Source of the DNA: CAYJPV01 sp964547975
GTDB lineage: Bacteria; Acidobacteriota; Vicinamibacteria; Vicinamibacterales; JAKQTR01
DNA length: 43,790 nt
Reading direction: 5' to 3'
Assembly (NCBI GenBank): GCA_964547975.1
Contig: CAZJRM010000011.1
Coordinates: 1 to 43,790, forward strand
Below are positions 31,513-40,199 of the stretch, in pieces. Below the pieces are notes generated by a model. The model searched no databases. It was given only the letters and a program-made list of their open reading frames with translations, and was not told the origin of the DNA. Within the stretch, counting starts at the first letter, position 1, and every line of letters starts with the position of its first letter. Position numbers and translations under genes: made by a program.

Positions 31513-33534
31513 TTACCGCTTGTGGCGCTCGAACCAGGCCTGCAGGTACAGCTGCTGCAGCAGTTGGTGCGACGGACGCCGCCACCCGTGGTACTCGTCG
31601 GGCATGCGGACGAGCAGCGTGTCCTTCTTGAGCAGCTTCAGCGCCCGGTAGAATTCCTCCGACTGGCGCATCGGCGTCCGCAGGTCCGCCTCTCCCGTCA
31701 TCACCATGGTCGGCGTCGTGACGTTCGCCACGTAGTGCAGCGGCGACCGCACGGCGTACTCCATCGGATCCTCCCAGGGGTACTTCTGGAACTGCCGATA
31801 CCAGGAGGGACCGTCCGTCGTGCCGACGAACGAATGCCAGTTGATGACGGGGCGCATGGACACCGCGGCCGCGAACCGATCGGTGTGCCCGACGATCCAG
31901 GCCGTGAGCACCCCGCCGCCGCTGCCACCGCAGACAAACAGGTTCTTGTCGTCGATGAAGCCTCTGGCGATCGCCGCGTCGACGCCCGCCATGAGGTCGT
32001 CGTAGTCTTTGCCCGGGTACGAATACTGGATCCCGTTCACGAAGTCCTGGCCGTACCCGGTGCTGCCCCTGGGGTTCGTGTAGAGCACCGCGTAGCCCTG
32101 CGCCGCGAAGTGCTGGTAGCTCCAGCTGAACCCAACGTCGTACATCGACCAGGGGCCGCCGTGGATCCACAGCACCAGGGGGTACTTGCGCCCGGCCTCG
32201 AACCCCACGGGCTTCACGAGCCAACCCTGCACCTTCAGCCCGTCCTTCGACTCGAACCAGAGTTCGTCCACCTGCCCCAGCGTCCGCCCCGCCAGGACAT
32301 CCTCGTTGACGTCCACCAGCGCCCGCGTGGCAGTCGGGTGCGTGACGTTGAACGTGATGAGCCGGCCGGGTTCGGCTGGCGTCGACCGCACGGTCGCCGC
32401 CTGCCCGTTGTTGGCCAGCGAGAAGCCCGAGAACACCTGGACGCCTCCGCCGAGCTTCCGGCGCTCTCCCGCCAGCGGAACGAAGTACAGCGACGTGCTG
32501 CCCAGTTCCCGCACCTGCATGTAGACGCCGGTGTTGTCCGGCGCCCATGTGATCTGCGACGGCGAGTCGTTGAGCCCGCCGGCCCACAGGCGCTTCTGCG
32601 CGCCCGAGCGATCCATCACGTAGAGGCTCGCCAGGTGACTCGTGAAGTGCTTCTCGTCGAACCCCGTGTAGGCGATCCACTGACCGTTGGGGGACACGGT
32701 CGGGTTCGCGTCCGGCCCCTTGCGATCGGTCAACGCGCGGACAGCCAGCGTCTTCAGGTCGATCGCGTACACCTCCGAATCGCCGTTGAGGTACTCGGCG
32801 TCCGGCTTCCGGATCCCCGACACGTAGATCACCTGGCCGTCCGGCGACCACTCCGGCGCCGAGTGATTGAAATCGCCATCGGTGATCTGCCTGGGCGTCC
32901 CTCCGGCGATCGCGTCCACGGTGAAGACGTGCGTGAAGCCGCGTTCGACGGGACCTTCGCCGTCGCGGGCCCAGGTCAGCGTGTCGACGATGGTGGCGCC
33001 CTTCGCCCATTCGGCCCCTCGGGGACGCTTCGGGAGCGTCACGGGCAGCACCGGTCGGTCATGCGGCACGAACGCCGTGAAGGCCAGCTGCCGGCCATCG
33101 GGCGACCACGCCAGGCCCGCGGGCGTCCGCTCGACGTGGGTCAGCTGGGCGAGTTCCCCGCTCGCGACGAACAGGACGTGCACCTGCGTCGTGCCGTCCC
33201 GATCGGACAGGAACGCGATCCGCGTCCCGTCGGGCGACCACACCGGCGACGAATCGCGCCACGACCCGCGGGTCAGTTCCCTGAGTCGCGTCCCGGCCAC
33301 GTCGACGATCCACACGTGGCTGCGCGACTGGTCCTTCACCTGGTCCACCCGGGTGCGGGTGAATACCACCTGGGACCCGTCCGGCGATATGGCGGGATTC
33401 CCGACGGCTTCCATCTCCATGAATGTGGCGGCGTCGAGACCGCGCGCCGCCGGCTGGGCGTCAGCCGAAGGGACGAACATCGAGATCGCAACGGCCAGGG
33501 CCGCTGCGCCCGGCAGGACGGAGAGACGCGTCAT
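31513..33534 (-). CDS. Secreted S9-family peptidase (prolyl oligopeptidase / acylaminoacyl-peptidase type)
   Basis: A 673-aa exported serine peptidase. The signal peptide covers about 1-26 (ending SADAQ). Residues about 45-400 form a beta-propeller with repeated SPDG/WSPDG motifs, and about 410-673 is the alpha/beta-hydrolase domain. Catalytic residues are near Ser537 in CGGSGGGV, near Asp615 in GEADLRTP and near His650 in DEYHGW. Family members cut short peptides, often removing acyl-amino acids or dipeptides from N-termini. A strong AGGAGG site precedes the ATG. On the minus strand upstream, GTGACA and TGATAT spaced by 17 bases could be a promoter. Confidence 0.92.
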   Translation of the reverse strand: MTRLSVLPGAAALAVAISMFVPSADAQPAARGLDAATFMEMEAVGNPAISPDGSQVVFTRTRVDQVKDQSRSHVWIVDVAGTRLRELTRGSWRDSSPVWSPDGTRIAFLSDRDGTTQVHVLFVASGELAQLTHVERTPAGLAWSPDGRQLAFTAFVPHDRPVLPVTLPKRPRGAEWAKGATIVDTLTWARDGEGPVERGFTHVFTVDAIAGGTPRQITDGDFNHSAPEWSPDGQVIYVSGIRKPDAEYLNGDSEVYAIDLKTLAVRALTDRKGPDANPTVSPNGQWIAYTGFDEKHFTSHLASLYVMDRSGAQKRLWAGGLNDSPSQITWAPDNTGVYMQVRELGSTSLYFVPLAGERRKLGGGVQVFSGFSLANNGQAATVRSTPAEPGRLITFNVTHPTATRALVDVNEDVLAGRTLGQVDELWFESKDGLKVQGWLVKPVGFEAGRKYPLVLWIHGGPWSMYDVGFSWSYQHFAAQGYAVLYTNPRGSTGYGQDFVNGIQYSYPGKDYDDLMAGVDAAIARGFIDDKNLFVCGGSGGGVLTAWIVGHTDRFAAAVSMRPVINWHSFVGTTDGPSWYRQFQKYPWEDPMEYAVRSPLHYVANVTTPTMVMTGEADLRTPMRQSEEFYRALKLLKKDTLLVRMPDEYHGWRRPSHQLLQQLYLQAWFERHKR

Positions 33535-33643
33535 GGCACCTCCTGGAACGCTGGTGGGCGATGGCCGAGCATATCACCCGGACGTCCCGAGTTTGTCACC
33601 TCCCGGCCTCCGGCTGCGTCTCTGCAGATGGAGGCCAAGGCAG

Positions 33644-34123
33644 ATGACAGATCCGGCACTCGACACGCGCGGCATCGTCACGGCATGCCCGTCGTGCGGG
33701 CAGAAGAATCGCCAGGCGTACGCCCGCCTGGACCGCCCGTCTCGGTGCGGAAAGTGCCGGGCCGACCTGCCGGCGCCAGACCGACCGATCCACATCCACA
33801 GCGCCACCGATTTCGACGCGGTCATTCGCGGAGCGGCGCAACCCGTGCTCGTGGACTTCTGGGCACCCTGGTGTGGTCCCTGCCGAATGGTGGCACCCGA
33901 ACTCGACCGCGTCGCGGCCGCCGAAACGGGTCGGCTCCTGGTGGCCAAGGTGAACACCGAAGACCTGCCGGAGATTGGCGCGCGCTTTGGTGTGAGGTCG
34001 ATCCCGACGATGGTCCTCTTCGCCGGTGGACAGGAGATCGGGCGGGACGTCGGTGCCAAGCCGGCGTCGGGGATCCGGGCGTTCGTGGCACAGGCGTGGC
34101 GCGAGGCCGGGTCAGGCCGCTAG
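33644..34123 (+). CDS. trxC: Thioredoxin 2 with N-terminal zinc finger
   Basis: A 159-aa thioredoxin of the TrxC type. A zinc-binding N-terminus with C15, C18, C35 and C38 (CPSCGQ and CGKC) precedes the thioredoxin domain, whose active site is WCGPC with C77 and C80; the cis-Pro motif is SIPTM. TrxC is a cytoplasmic disulfide reductase often linked to oxidative stress. It is slightly longer than the usual 139-145 residues. The frame stays open upstream as far as 32867, antisense to the S9 peptidase gene, but only the ATG at 33644 gives a normal TrxC. It converges on the following gene. Confidence 0.92.
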   Translation: MTDPALDTRGIVTACPSCGQKNRQAYARLDRPSRCGKCRADLPAPDRPIHIHSATDFDAVIRGAAQPVLVDFWAPWCGPCRMVAPELDRVAAAETGRLLVAKVNTEDLPEIGARFGVRSIPTMVLFAGGQEIGRDVGAKPASGIRAFVAQAWREAGSGR

Positions 34124-34139
34124 GCCACGGGCCGTCCGC

Positions 34140-34727
34140 CTACCGCATCTGCTGCAGAACCGCGACGGGAATCGTGCAGGACACCGTGCGGGACTTGCCG
34201 ACCATCTCCAGGGTGACATTGCGCGTTGGCGCCCACGCGGGGTAGTCGAATGTGTAGTTCCCGGTGCCGCCCATGACGGAACGTGCGACCGGATCGACAA
34301 CCTTGTTGCCGCGCTTGAGCACGAGTCCTGTGAACACGTTCTTCGAACCCCTGACCGGCGACACACCGATGGTGACCCGTGTCTGCTGCGCGGCGCGGTA
34401 GCTGGGCTGCGGCGGCTTCTGCTTCTTGCGGACGGCCGTCCACACTTCGTAGGCCACCTGCTTGTAGCCCGAGTAGAACGCCAGCTCGAAGTCGTCGTTC
34501 TTGCACAGTCCGGAGTCCCAGAACACGCATGGCGGATCGTCGCCGCCCTGCTTCCCGCAGTCGATCGCGTGGTAGTAGCTCTCGGCGTCGACCGGCTTGA
34601 GGCCCTTGCTCCAGGCCGGCGTCGCGCCGGGCCTGGCCTTGGCCGTGACCTGCGCGGACGCCACACCGGACCCGCACATCACCAGGAGGACCACCACGGA
34701 CACGAGTGCGAAACGTCGGAACGACAT
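34140..34727 (-). CDS. Small secreted hypothetical protein
   Basis: A 195-aa exported protein with a signal peptide (about 1-26, ending ASAQ). I do not recognise it. The mature part carries conserved-looking Cys residues in IDCGKQGGDDPPC and GLCKNDDFE, then a stretch predicted as beta strands (QTRVTIGVSPVRG, FTGLVLKRGNKVVDPVARS, NYTFDYPAWAP). A small Ig-like or lipoprotein-like envelope domain is possible. The TATACT -10 lies 9 bases upstream of the ATG, so the transcript is probably leaderless. An in-frame extension to 34862 runs through the GCCGAGA repeat and was rejected. Confidence 0.72.
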   Translation of the reverse strand: MSFRRFALVSVVVLLVMCGSGVASAQVTAKARPGATPAWSKGLKPVDAESYYHAIDCGKQGGDDPPCVFWDSGLCKNDDFELAFYSGYKQVAYEVWTAVRKKQKPPQPSYRAAQQTRVTIGVSPVRGSKNVFTGLVLKRGNKVVDPVARSVMGGTGNYTFDYPAWAPTRNVTLEMVGKSRTVSCTIPVAVLQQMR

Positions 34728-34735
34728 GCGGCGCA

Positions 34736-34741
34736 GTATAC
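34736..34741 (-). promoter_or_regulatory. TATACT -10 element giving a probable leaderless mRNA
   Basis: TATACT (minus strand, 34741-34736) is a 5-of-6 -10 match and ends 8 bases before the ATG of the small secreted protein gene. With a start site 6-8 bases downstream the mRNA would begin at the ATG. The -35 is poor (TATTCC at 17-base spacing) and there is no ribosome binding site. Confidence 0.45.
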
Positions 34742-34802
34742 AAAAGACAGGGGAAAGGGAATAGGCGAGAGGCGAGAGAGGGAAAGTCAACCCGCCGGCC
34801 GC

Positions 34803-34859
34803 GGGCCGAGAGCCGCCAGCCGCGAGCCGAGAGCCGAGAGCCGAGAGCCGAGAGCCGGG
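34803..34859. repeat. GCCGAGA heptamer tandem repeat next to assembly gap
   Basis: Four perfect GCCGAGA units occupy 34826-34853, preceded by degenerate units from 34803. Three perfect units reappear after the gap at 34988-35008. The array sits downstream of the URO-D-like gene. The true copy number is unknown because the assembly broke here. Confidence 0.85.
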
Positions 34860-34885
34860 CATCAGTGTCCCCGCAGCGCCTCGAT

Positions 34886-34985
34886 NNNNNNNNNNNNNNN
34901 NNNNNNNNNNNNNNNNNNNNNNNNNNNNNNNNNNNNNNNNNNNNNNNNNNNNNNNNNNNNNNNNNNNNNNNNNNNNNNNNNNNNN
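34886..34985. other. Assembly gap of exactly 100 N with duplicated 55-bp flanks
   Basis: The 55 bases before the gap (34831-34885) are identical to the 55 bases after it (34986-35040), including the last codons of the URO-D-like gene. This is the signature of two contig ends that overlap by a fixed k-mer but were scaffolded with a conventional 100-N spacer. The real distance is likely zero or a few heptamer units, and the left-hand copy of the gene end is an artefact. Confidence 0.9.
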
Positions 34986-35016
34986 GAGCCGAGAGCCGAG
35001 AGCCGAGAGCCGGGCA

Positions 35017-36159
35017 TCAGTGTCCCCGCAGCGCCTCGATCATCGCGACGATGTTCTCCGGGGGAACGTCGGCCTGGATGTTGTGGATGGTGTTGAAGAC
35101 GTAGCCGCCGCCGGGCGCGAGAGCCTCGACGTTGCGCCGGACATTGTCCCGCACCTCGTCCGGAGTACCCGACGGCAGAACGGTCTGAGTTTCGACGCCG
35201 CCGCCCCAGAACGAAACGTCCTTGCCGAAGTCGCGCTTGAGCGCCACGGGGTCCATGCCCGTCGCCGTCACGTGCACCGGGTTCAGGATGTCGATCCCGA
35301 TCTCGATCAGGTCGGGCAGGATGGGGCGGATGTTGCCGCACGAATGGAAGAAGATCCGCGCGTGCGGGGCCAGCGCGTGAATCCGCGCGAAGACGGCCTG
35401 CAGCCTGGGTTTGAAGATCCGCCGGAACATCCGCGGCGAAACGAGCTGCGACGTTTGCGTCCCGTAGTCGTCCGCCTCGCTGATCACGTCGACCACGTCT
35501 CCGAGCTTCGGCAACGCCATCTCCCAGAAGCGGAGCTTGGCGTCGACCATGACATCGAGGATCGAGCACGCCAGCGTCTCGTCGGTCGCGAGGTCCAGAA
35601 GGAACGCCTCCATGCCGCGCACGCGCTGCGCCATCTCGAATATCCCGGCCAGGACGCCCTTGATCATCACCGCACTGCCCCGCTCCCGATACGACTGGGC
35701 AAGCGCGCGGAGGCCCTCGATCCGCTGCGGATCGCCGGTGTCGGGCCACGGATGTTGCCCCACCTTCTCGACGGTGAGTTCGGGGCCGGCCAGCGGCGAC
35801 CGCACGACCGAGAAGTACAGCGGCGCGTGTTTCGGCTGGTGCTGGGTCATCCCCCACTCATCGACAAACGCCAGGTAGTCGCCGACGTCCGTGACATCGA
35901 TCTTCCAGTTGTGGCTGTTTCGGGGAAACAGGCCCCGCACGTCCACGCCCAGGCGTTCGATCACATCGTCATCCGGCAACGCGAGCCCCTGGACGGTGTC
36001 ACACACGGTCGGTTCGACCGCGGGCAGTCCCAGGTAGGCCCGCAGGCGCCGGTAGGCCACCACGTGGATGCCGGTCACCTGCGTGCTGCCGAGGTCGTAC
36101 GGAATCCGGTCGGGCTCCCGGTGGTCCAGGGCGGTGAGCAGGCGTTCGCGGGACGTCAT
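35017..36159 (-). CDS. URO-D superfamily protein (MtaA/corrinoid-methyltransferase-like)
   Basis: A 380-aa TIM-barrel protein of the uroporphyrinogen decarboxylase superfamily. It begins with the family phrase TSRERLLTALDHREPDRIPYD and carries HSCGNIRPILPDLIEIGIDILNPVH. HxCG in this position is the zinc site of cobamide:CoM-type methyltransferases (MtaA/MtbA/CmuA relatives), and true HemE lacks it. A haem-synthesis role is therefore unlikely; demethylation or another corrinoid- or zinc-dependent reaction on plant-derived compounds is more probable. It is divergent from the Gfo/Idh gene, with about 80 bases between them. Its last codons and stop lie in the 55-base sequence duplicated at the gap. 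Confidence 0.85.
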   Translation of the reverse strand: MTSRERLLTALDHREPDRIPYDLGSTQVTGIHVVAYRRLRAYLGLPAVEPTVCDTVQGLALPDDDVIERLGVDVRGLFPRNSHNWKIDVTDVGDYLAFVDEWGMTQHQPKHAPLYFSVVRSPLAGPELTVEKVGQHPWPDTGDPQRIEGLRALAQSYRERGSAVMIKGVLAGIFEMAQRVRGMEAFLLDLATDETLACSILDVMVDAKLRFWEMALPKLGDVVDVISEADDYGTQTSQLVSPRMFRRIFKPRLQAVFARIHALAPHARIFFHSCGNIRPILPDLIEIGIDILNPVHVTATGMDPVALKRDFGKDVSFWGGGVETQTVLPSGTPDEVRDNVRRNVEALAPGGGYVFNTIHNIQADVPPENIVAMIEALRGH

Positions 36160-36239
36160 GGGGCGGATACTCCGTCGGCCGGCCCGGACGTGTCAACTCG
36201 CCGCTACCGCCGCGGGGCCGATTGCGGCAGAATGGCGCC

Positions 36240-37613
36240 GTGCGACACACACCCTCGGCCCGCCCCACCCGCGTGACACGGCGGCAGTTCCTCGGCGCCG
36301 CTGGCGCCACGGCGGTCGGCGTCTCGGCGCCGCTCATCCTGCCACGCCGGCTGTTCGGTGCCCAGGCGCCCAGCAACCGGATCACCCTCGGCTTCATCGG
36401 CACCGGACGTCAGGCCACCGGGATGAACATCCCCGAGTTCATGGCGGTCCCGGGCGTGCAGGTCGTCGCGGTCTGCGACGTGGACTCGTGGCGGCTCGGT
36501 GAAGCGAAGCGCCTCGTGGAGAGCACCTACGCCAAGGACCGCCCCGCAGGCACGTACACGGGGTGCGCGGCCTACCGTGACTTTCGCGAGCTGCTGGCCC
36601 GGCCCGAGATCGACGCCGTGATGATCTCCACGCCCGACCACTGGCACGCCATCATGGCGGCCGCGGCGCTCAAGGCCGGGAAGGATGTGTCCCTGGAGAA
36701 GCCCATCACGCGGTTCATCGGCGAGGGGCGCCTCCTCGCGAACCTGGTCGCGCAGCACAAGCGGGTGTTCCGCGTCGACAGTGAGTTCCGGTCGCTCGAG
36801 CGGTTCCATCACGCGGTCGAACTCGTGCGGAACGGGCGGATCGGCAAGCTCCACACGATTCGAAGCGGGTCGCCGGTCGAGGAGTTCCCGCCCGAGGCGG
36901 AAGACGTCACGCCACCGCCCGCGGAACTCGACTACGACCTCTGGCTCGGCCCCGCCCTGCACGTGCCCTACATCCAGAAACGGGTGCACCCGAGGCAGGA
37001 CCTCAAGAACCGGCCGGGCTGGTTCCGGAGCCGGCTCTTCGCCGACGGGATGCTGACGAACTGGGGCGCACATCTCAACGACATCGCGCAGTGGGGCAAC
37101 GACACCGAGCGCACGGGGCCGGTGGCCGTGCGGGCCACCGGGTCGTTTCACGAGAACCCCGTGTGGAACGTCCTCGAGACCTTCGAGGCGTGGTACCGCT
37201 TCGCCAACGGCGTCGAGATGTTCTACACGATGGGCCAGCCGCACGTCCGGTTCGAAGGCGACAAGGGCTGGATCCAGGTCAACTACTTCAAGACGGACGC
37301 ACACGACTTCGTCGAAGCCAGCCCCCCCGCGCTCCTGCAGGAGCGAATCGGTCCGGGCGAACTCCACTTCCCCCTGCGGAGCGAACGCGTGGACTTCGTC
37401 GAAGCGGTCAGGACCCGCGGACAGACGCTCGAAGACGCGGAGGTCGGCCAGCGGACGATTTCGTTGTGTCACCTGGCGTACGTGTCGATTCAGCGCGGCG
37501 GTGCGACACTTGCCTGGGATCCGGTCAAGGAACGGTTCCCTGACGATGAGGCCGCGAATCGCCTGCTGATGCCGCCCGTGTCACGTGCCCCCTGGAGCCT
37601 CGACCGCCTATGA
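36240..37613 (+). CDS. Tat-exported Gfo/Idh/MocA-family oxidoreductase
   Basis: A 457-aa NAD(P)-dependent sugar oxidoreductase homologue. A twin-arginine signal (RVTRRQFLGAAGATAVG) precedes the Rossmann domain with GFIGTGRQATG, ISTPDHWHAIMAAAALKAGKDV and the SLEKPI motif whose Lys is the usual catalytic residue. The C-terminal dehydrogenase domain follows (NWGAHLNDIAQWGND). Tat export implies that it leaves the cytoplasm with cofactor bound. Relatives oxidise or reduce sugar hydroxyls, often giving 3-keto sugars. The start is uncertain: GTG at 36240 was chosen, while TTG at 36222 gives six more residues. Its stop overlaps the DUF1080 start (ATGA). Confidence 0.88.
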   Translation: MRHTPSARPTRVTRRQFLGAAGATAVGVSAPLILPRRLFGAQAPSNRITLGFIGTGRQATGMNIPEFMAVPGVQVVAVCDVDSWRLGEAKRLVESTYAKDRPAGTYTGCAAYRDFRELLARPEIDAVMISTPDHWHAIMAAAALKAGKDVSLEKPITRFIGEGRLLANLVAQHKRVFRVDSEFRSLERFHHAVELVRNGRIGKLHTIRSGSPVEEFPPEAEDVTPPPAELDYDLWLGPALHVPYIQKRVHPRQDLKNRPGWFRSRLFADGMLTNWGAHLNDIAQWGNDTERTGPVAVRATGSFHENPVWNVLETFEAWYRFANGVEMFYTMGQPHVRFEGDKGWIQVNYFKTDAHDFVEASPPALLQERIGPGELHFPLRSERVDFVEAVRTRGQTLEDAEVGQRTISLCHLAYVSIQRGGATLAWDPVKERFPDDEAANRLLMPPVSRAPWSLDRL

Positions 37614-38320
37614 AACCGACGGCTGCTCTCCTGCTCGTCATGACCCTCGCGGCCGGCCCGGCGTCCGGCCAGGCCCCGAACACCTTGACCGACGCCGAGC
37701 GCGCCGCAGGCTGGCGCCTGCTGTTCGATGGTGTCAGCACGAACGGCTGGCGGGGTTTCCAGAAGACCACGTTCCCGGCCGACGGCTGGACCGTCGAGGA
37801 CGGCGCGCTCAAGGGCCTGGGCCGCCAGGGCGGCGACATTCTGACCACGGCGGCCTTCACTGATTTCGAGTTCACCTGGGAGTGGCGCCTGTCGCTCAAG
37901 GGCAACAGCGGCGTGAAGTACTTCGTGCGTGAAGACCGGGCCAACACCACGGGCGCGATCGGCCACGAGTACCAGATGATCGATGACGAGCACTACGATG
38001 CGGAACCGCTGAGCCTGAAGCAGAAGACGGCCGGCTGGTACGACGTCATCCCGCCCGCCGCCCTGGCGGCCAGGCCCGTCGGCGAGTGGAACCAGTCGCG
38101 GCTCGTGGTCCGCGGCACCCGCGTGGAACACTGGCTCAACGGTCGGCTGATCGTGCAGTACGACACGACGAGCGCCGAAGCGATCGCGGGGATCGCCGCC
38201 AGCAAGTTCCGTGACGTGCCCGGATACGCCGACAAGATTCCGACGCCCATCCTGCTTCAGGATCACAGCACGGTGGCGTGGTTCCGGAATCTGAAGATCC
38301 GCGAGATCGGGCCCCGGTGA
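37610..38320 (+). CDS. DUF1080 (3-keto-disaccharide hydrolase-like) secreted protein
   Basis: A 236-aa protein with a signal peptide (about 1-20) and one DUF1080 domain, a concanavalin-like beta sandwich. Family phrases are WRLLFDGVSTNGWRG, WTVEDGALKG, FEFTWEWRLSLKGNSGVKY, GHEYQMIDDEHY and ILLQDHSTVAWFRNLKIREI. Several DUF1080 proteins hydrolyse 3-keto-glycosides made by Gfo/Idh-type oxidoreductases, and here the gene is translationally coupled to one, which supports that role. Its stop overlaps the GTG start of the MFS carrier gene. Confidence 0.88.
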   Translation: MKPTAALLLVMTLAAGPASGQAPNTLTDAERAAGWRLLFDGVSTNGWRGFQKTTFPADGWTVEDGALKGLGRQGGDILTTAAFTDFEFTWEWRLSLKGNSGVKYFVREDRANTTGAIGHEYQMIDDEHYDAEPLSLKQKTAGWYDVIPPAALAARPVGEWNQSRLVVRGTRVEHWLNGRLIVQYDTTSAEAIAGIAASKFRDVPGYADKIPTPILLQDHSTVAWFRNLKIREIGPR

Positions 38321-39588
38321 GCGACGACCGTCCGTCGTCCGTCCGCTGGGCCGTGGTCGGGCTGCTCTTCCTGGCCGTCACGATCAACTACGTCGACCGC
38401 GCGGTGATCGGCGTCCTGAAGCCCCTGCTCGACACCGCGCTCGGCTGGAGTCAGAAGGACTACGGCTGGATGGTCACCGCCTTCCAGGCGGCGTACGCCA
38501 TCGGCTACGCCGCTTCGGGCCGCCCCCTGGACCGCGTGGGCGTACGAGCCGGCTTTGCCGTCGCCATCGCGGCCTGGAGCCTCGCGGCGATGGCCCATGC
38601 CGCGGTCACGTCCGTGGCCGGGTTCAGCGTCGTGCGAGCGGCCCTCGGGCTGGCCGAAGGGGCCACGCTGCCGGCGTCGGTCAAGGCGGTCACGGAGTGG
38701 TTCCCCAGGGAACGGCGCGCGTTCGCCACGGGCCTGTTCAACGCCGGGAGCAATGCCGGGGCCATCGTGTGCCCCGTGGCGGTCCCATGGCTTGCGGCCA
38801 GGTGGGGATGGCAGGGCGCGTTCCTCGCCACCGGCGCCCTCGGGTTCATCTGGCTGGCCGCCTGGCTGCCGTTCTACCGCCCTCCGGAGCGGCACCCCGG
38901 AGTCACCGGGGCCGAGCTGGCCTACATCCGTCAGGACGCGCCCGACCCCGCCGTCCACGTCAGCTGGCTCTCCCTCGTCGGCCATCGCCAGACGTGGGCG
39001 TTCATGGTGGGCATGGCGGCATCCTCACCCATCTGGTGGTTCTACATCTTCTGGGTGCCGGACTTCCTCAACAAGCAGTTCGGCCTGAACCTCACGCAGA
39101 CGAGCCTGCCGCTGGTGGTGATCTTCTTCGCCGCCAGCTTCGGCGGCATCCTGGGCGGCTGGTTCTCGTCGGCGCTGCTCGGCAGAGGCTGGTCGGTCAA
39201 CGCGGCGCGCAAGACGGCGCTGCTCGTGTGCGCCCTGACGATCGCGCCGGTCTTCGCGACACCGCTCGTACCGGCTACGAAGATCTGGTGGGCCGTGGGC
39301 CTCGTCACGCTGGCCGCGGCAGGCCATTGCGGGTACGCGGCCAACCTGTTCACACTGGTCAGCGATACCGTGCCCCGGCACGCGGTCGGCTCCGTGGTCG
39401 GCATCGGCGGGATGGCCGGGTCGCTGGCGGGAATGGTGTTCGCGCAACTCGTCTCCCGGGTGCTCGACGCCACGCACAACAACTACGCGGTCCCGTTCGC
39501 CATCGCGGCGTCCACGTATCTCATCGCGCTCGGTGTGATTCACCTCCTCCTGCCGAGGCTCGAGCCCATGACGCTCGCACGGGCCTGA
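38317..39588 (+). CDS. MFS carrier, ExuT-like hexuronate/sugar-acid family
   Basis: A 423-aa carrier with about 12 membrane segments. AVTINYVDRAVIGVLKPLL and GWSQKDYGWMVTAFQAAYAIGYAASG followed by RPLDRVG match the ExuT branch of the ACS family, which takes up hexuronates by proton symport. GTG at 38317 overlaps the DUF1080 stop (GTGA) and was preferred over ATG at 38278, which would add 13 residues encoded within the upstream gene. In context it may import the uronic acid or keto sugar released by the preceding secreted enzymes. Confidence 0.88.
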   Translation: MSDDRPSSVRWAVVGLLFLAVTINYVDRAVIGVLKPLLDTALGWSQKDYGWMVTAFQAAYAIGYAASGRPLDRVGVRAGFAVAIAAWSLAAMAHAAVTSVAGFSVVRAALGLAEGATLPASVKAVTEWFPRERRAFATGLFNAGSNAGAIVCPVAVPWLAARWGWQGAFLATGALGFIWLAAWLPFYRPPERHPGVTGAELAYIRQDAPDPAVHVSWLSLVGHRQTWAFMVGMAASSPIWWFYIFWVPDFLNKQFGLNLTQTSLPLVVIFFAASFGGILGGWFSSALLGRGWSVNAARKTALLVCALTIAPVFATPLVPATKIWWAVGLVTLAAAGHCGYAANLFTLVSDTVPRHAVGSVVGIGGMAGSLAGMVFAQLVSRVLDATHNNYAVPFAIAASTYLIALGVIHLLLPRLEPMTLARA

Positions 39589-39665
39589 GCGGCCCGGCCT
39601 TGCCGGAAACCCCTGCCTGGCGCATGCTGGAGACATCCGGACCCGTGGTCCGGCGGAGACATCCC

Positions 39666-40097
39666 ATGACGATCACACGCCGAGACATGGTCATGATGCT
39701 GCCCGCCCTCGCCGTTGCCGCGCCGACGGCCGACGCTCAGCCCGGTACGCCCTTGCCCGGCAAGATCTACCACTCCGCGCAGGTCCCCTACGTGGGTGAT
39801 GACAAGAAGAAGGGCCGGCGGTTCTTCTACGGAACCGAGCAGTCCGGCTACAACCTGGAGATGCACGAAACCGTGCTGGGCGGCGGCATCGAGACTCATC
39901 CGCCGCACACCCACGCGCACCAGGAGATCATCATCCTCGTCGAAGGGACGCTCGATGTGACGGTGGACGGCCGGACCGAGCGGGTGGAAGCCGGGTCGGT
40001 GCTGTTCTACGAACCGAACAAGCCCCACAATCTGCGGAACGCCGGTACCACGCCAGCCCGGTACTACGTCGTCGAACTGCGCGGCAGGAACGCCTGA
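39666..40097 (+). CDS. Exported small cupin protein
   Basis: A 143-aa single-domain cupin. The N-terminus ITRRDMVMMLPALAVAA looks like a Tat signal. The cupin motif 1 has metal ligands H81 and H83 with E87 and G94 (THPPHTHAHQEIIILVEG), and motif 2 contains FYEPNKPHNLRNAG with H121. The full set of ligands suggests a metal-binding cupin, perhaps an isomerase or dioxygenase-type fold acting on sugar acids. It follows the MFS gene by 77 bases on the same strand and probably belongs to the cluster. Confidence 0.82.
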   Translation: MTITRRDMVMMLPALAVAAPTADAQPGTPLPGKIYHSAQVPYVGDDKKKGRRFFYGTEQSGYNLEMHETVLGGGIETHPPHTHAHQEIIILVEGTLDVTVDGRTERVEAGSVLFYEPNKPHNLRNAGTTPARYYVVELRGRNA

Positions 40098-40199
40098 CAT
40101 TCGCGCCAGCCCTGGCGCGCCCGTGACGCCCGGCGCCCGATCGCGGCCGTGTCTCAAGACTGGACACGGACTGCCGATTGGCTAGCTGAGGAGAGCGCC

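Noticed and set aside
34140..34862. Longer N-terminus for the small secreted protein
   Set aside because: The extension would translate the repeat region and bury the signal peptide that begins at the ATG at 34727.
34803..35008. CRISPR array in the GCCGAGA repeat region
   Set aside because: The units are contiguous heptamers without spacers, and no cas genes are present.
35017..36159. Uroporphyrinogen decarboxylase HemE of haem synthesis
   Set aside because: The HxCG zinc motif and sugar-gene context fit the MtaA-like branch, and no other haem genes are nearby.
40160..40190. Sigma-54-like promoter (TGG...TGC) before the His-rich protein gene
   Set aside because: The GG to GC spacing is 9 bases instead of the required 10.
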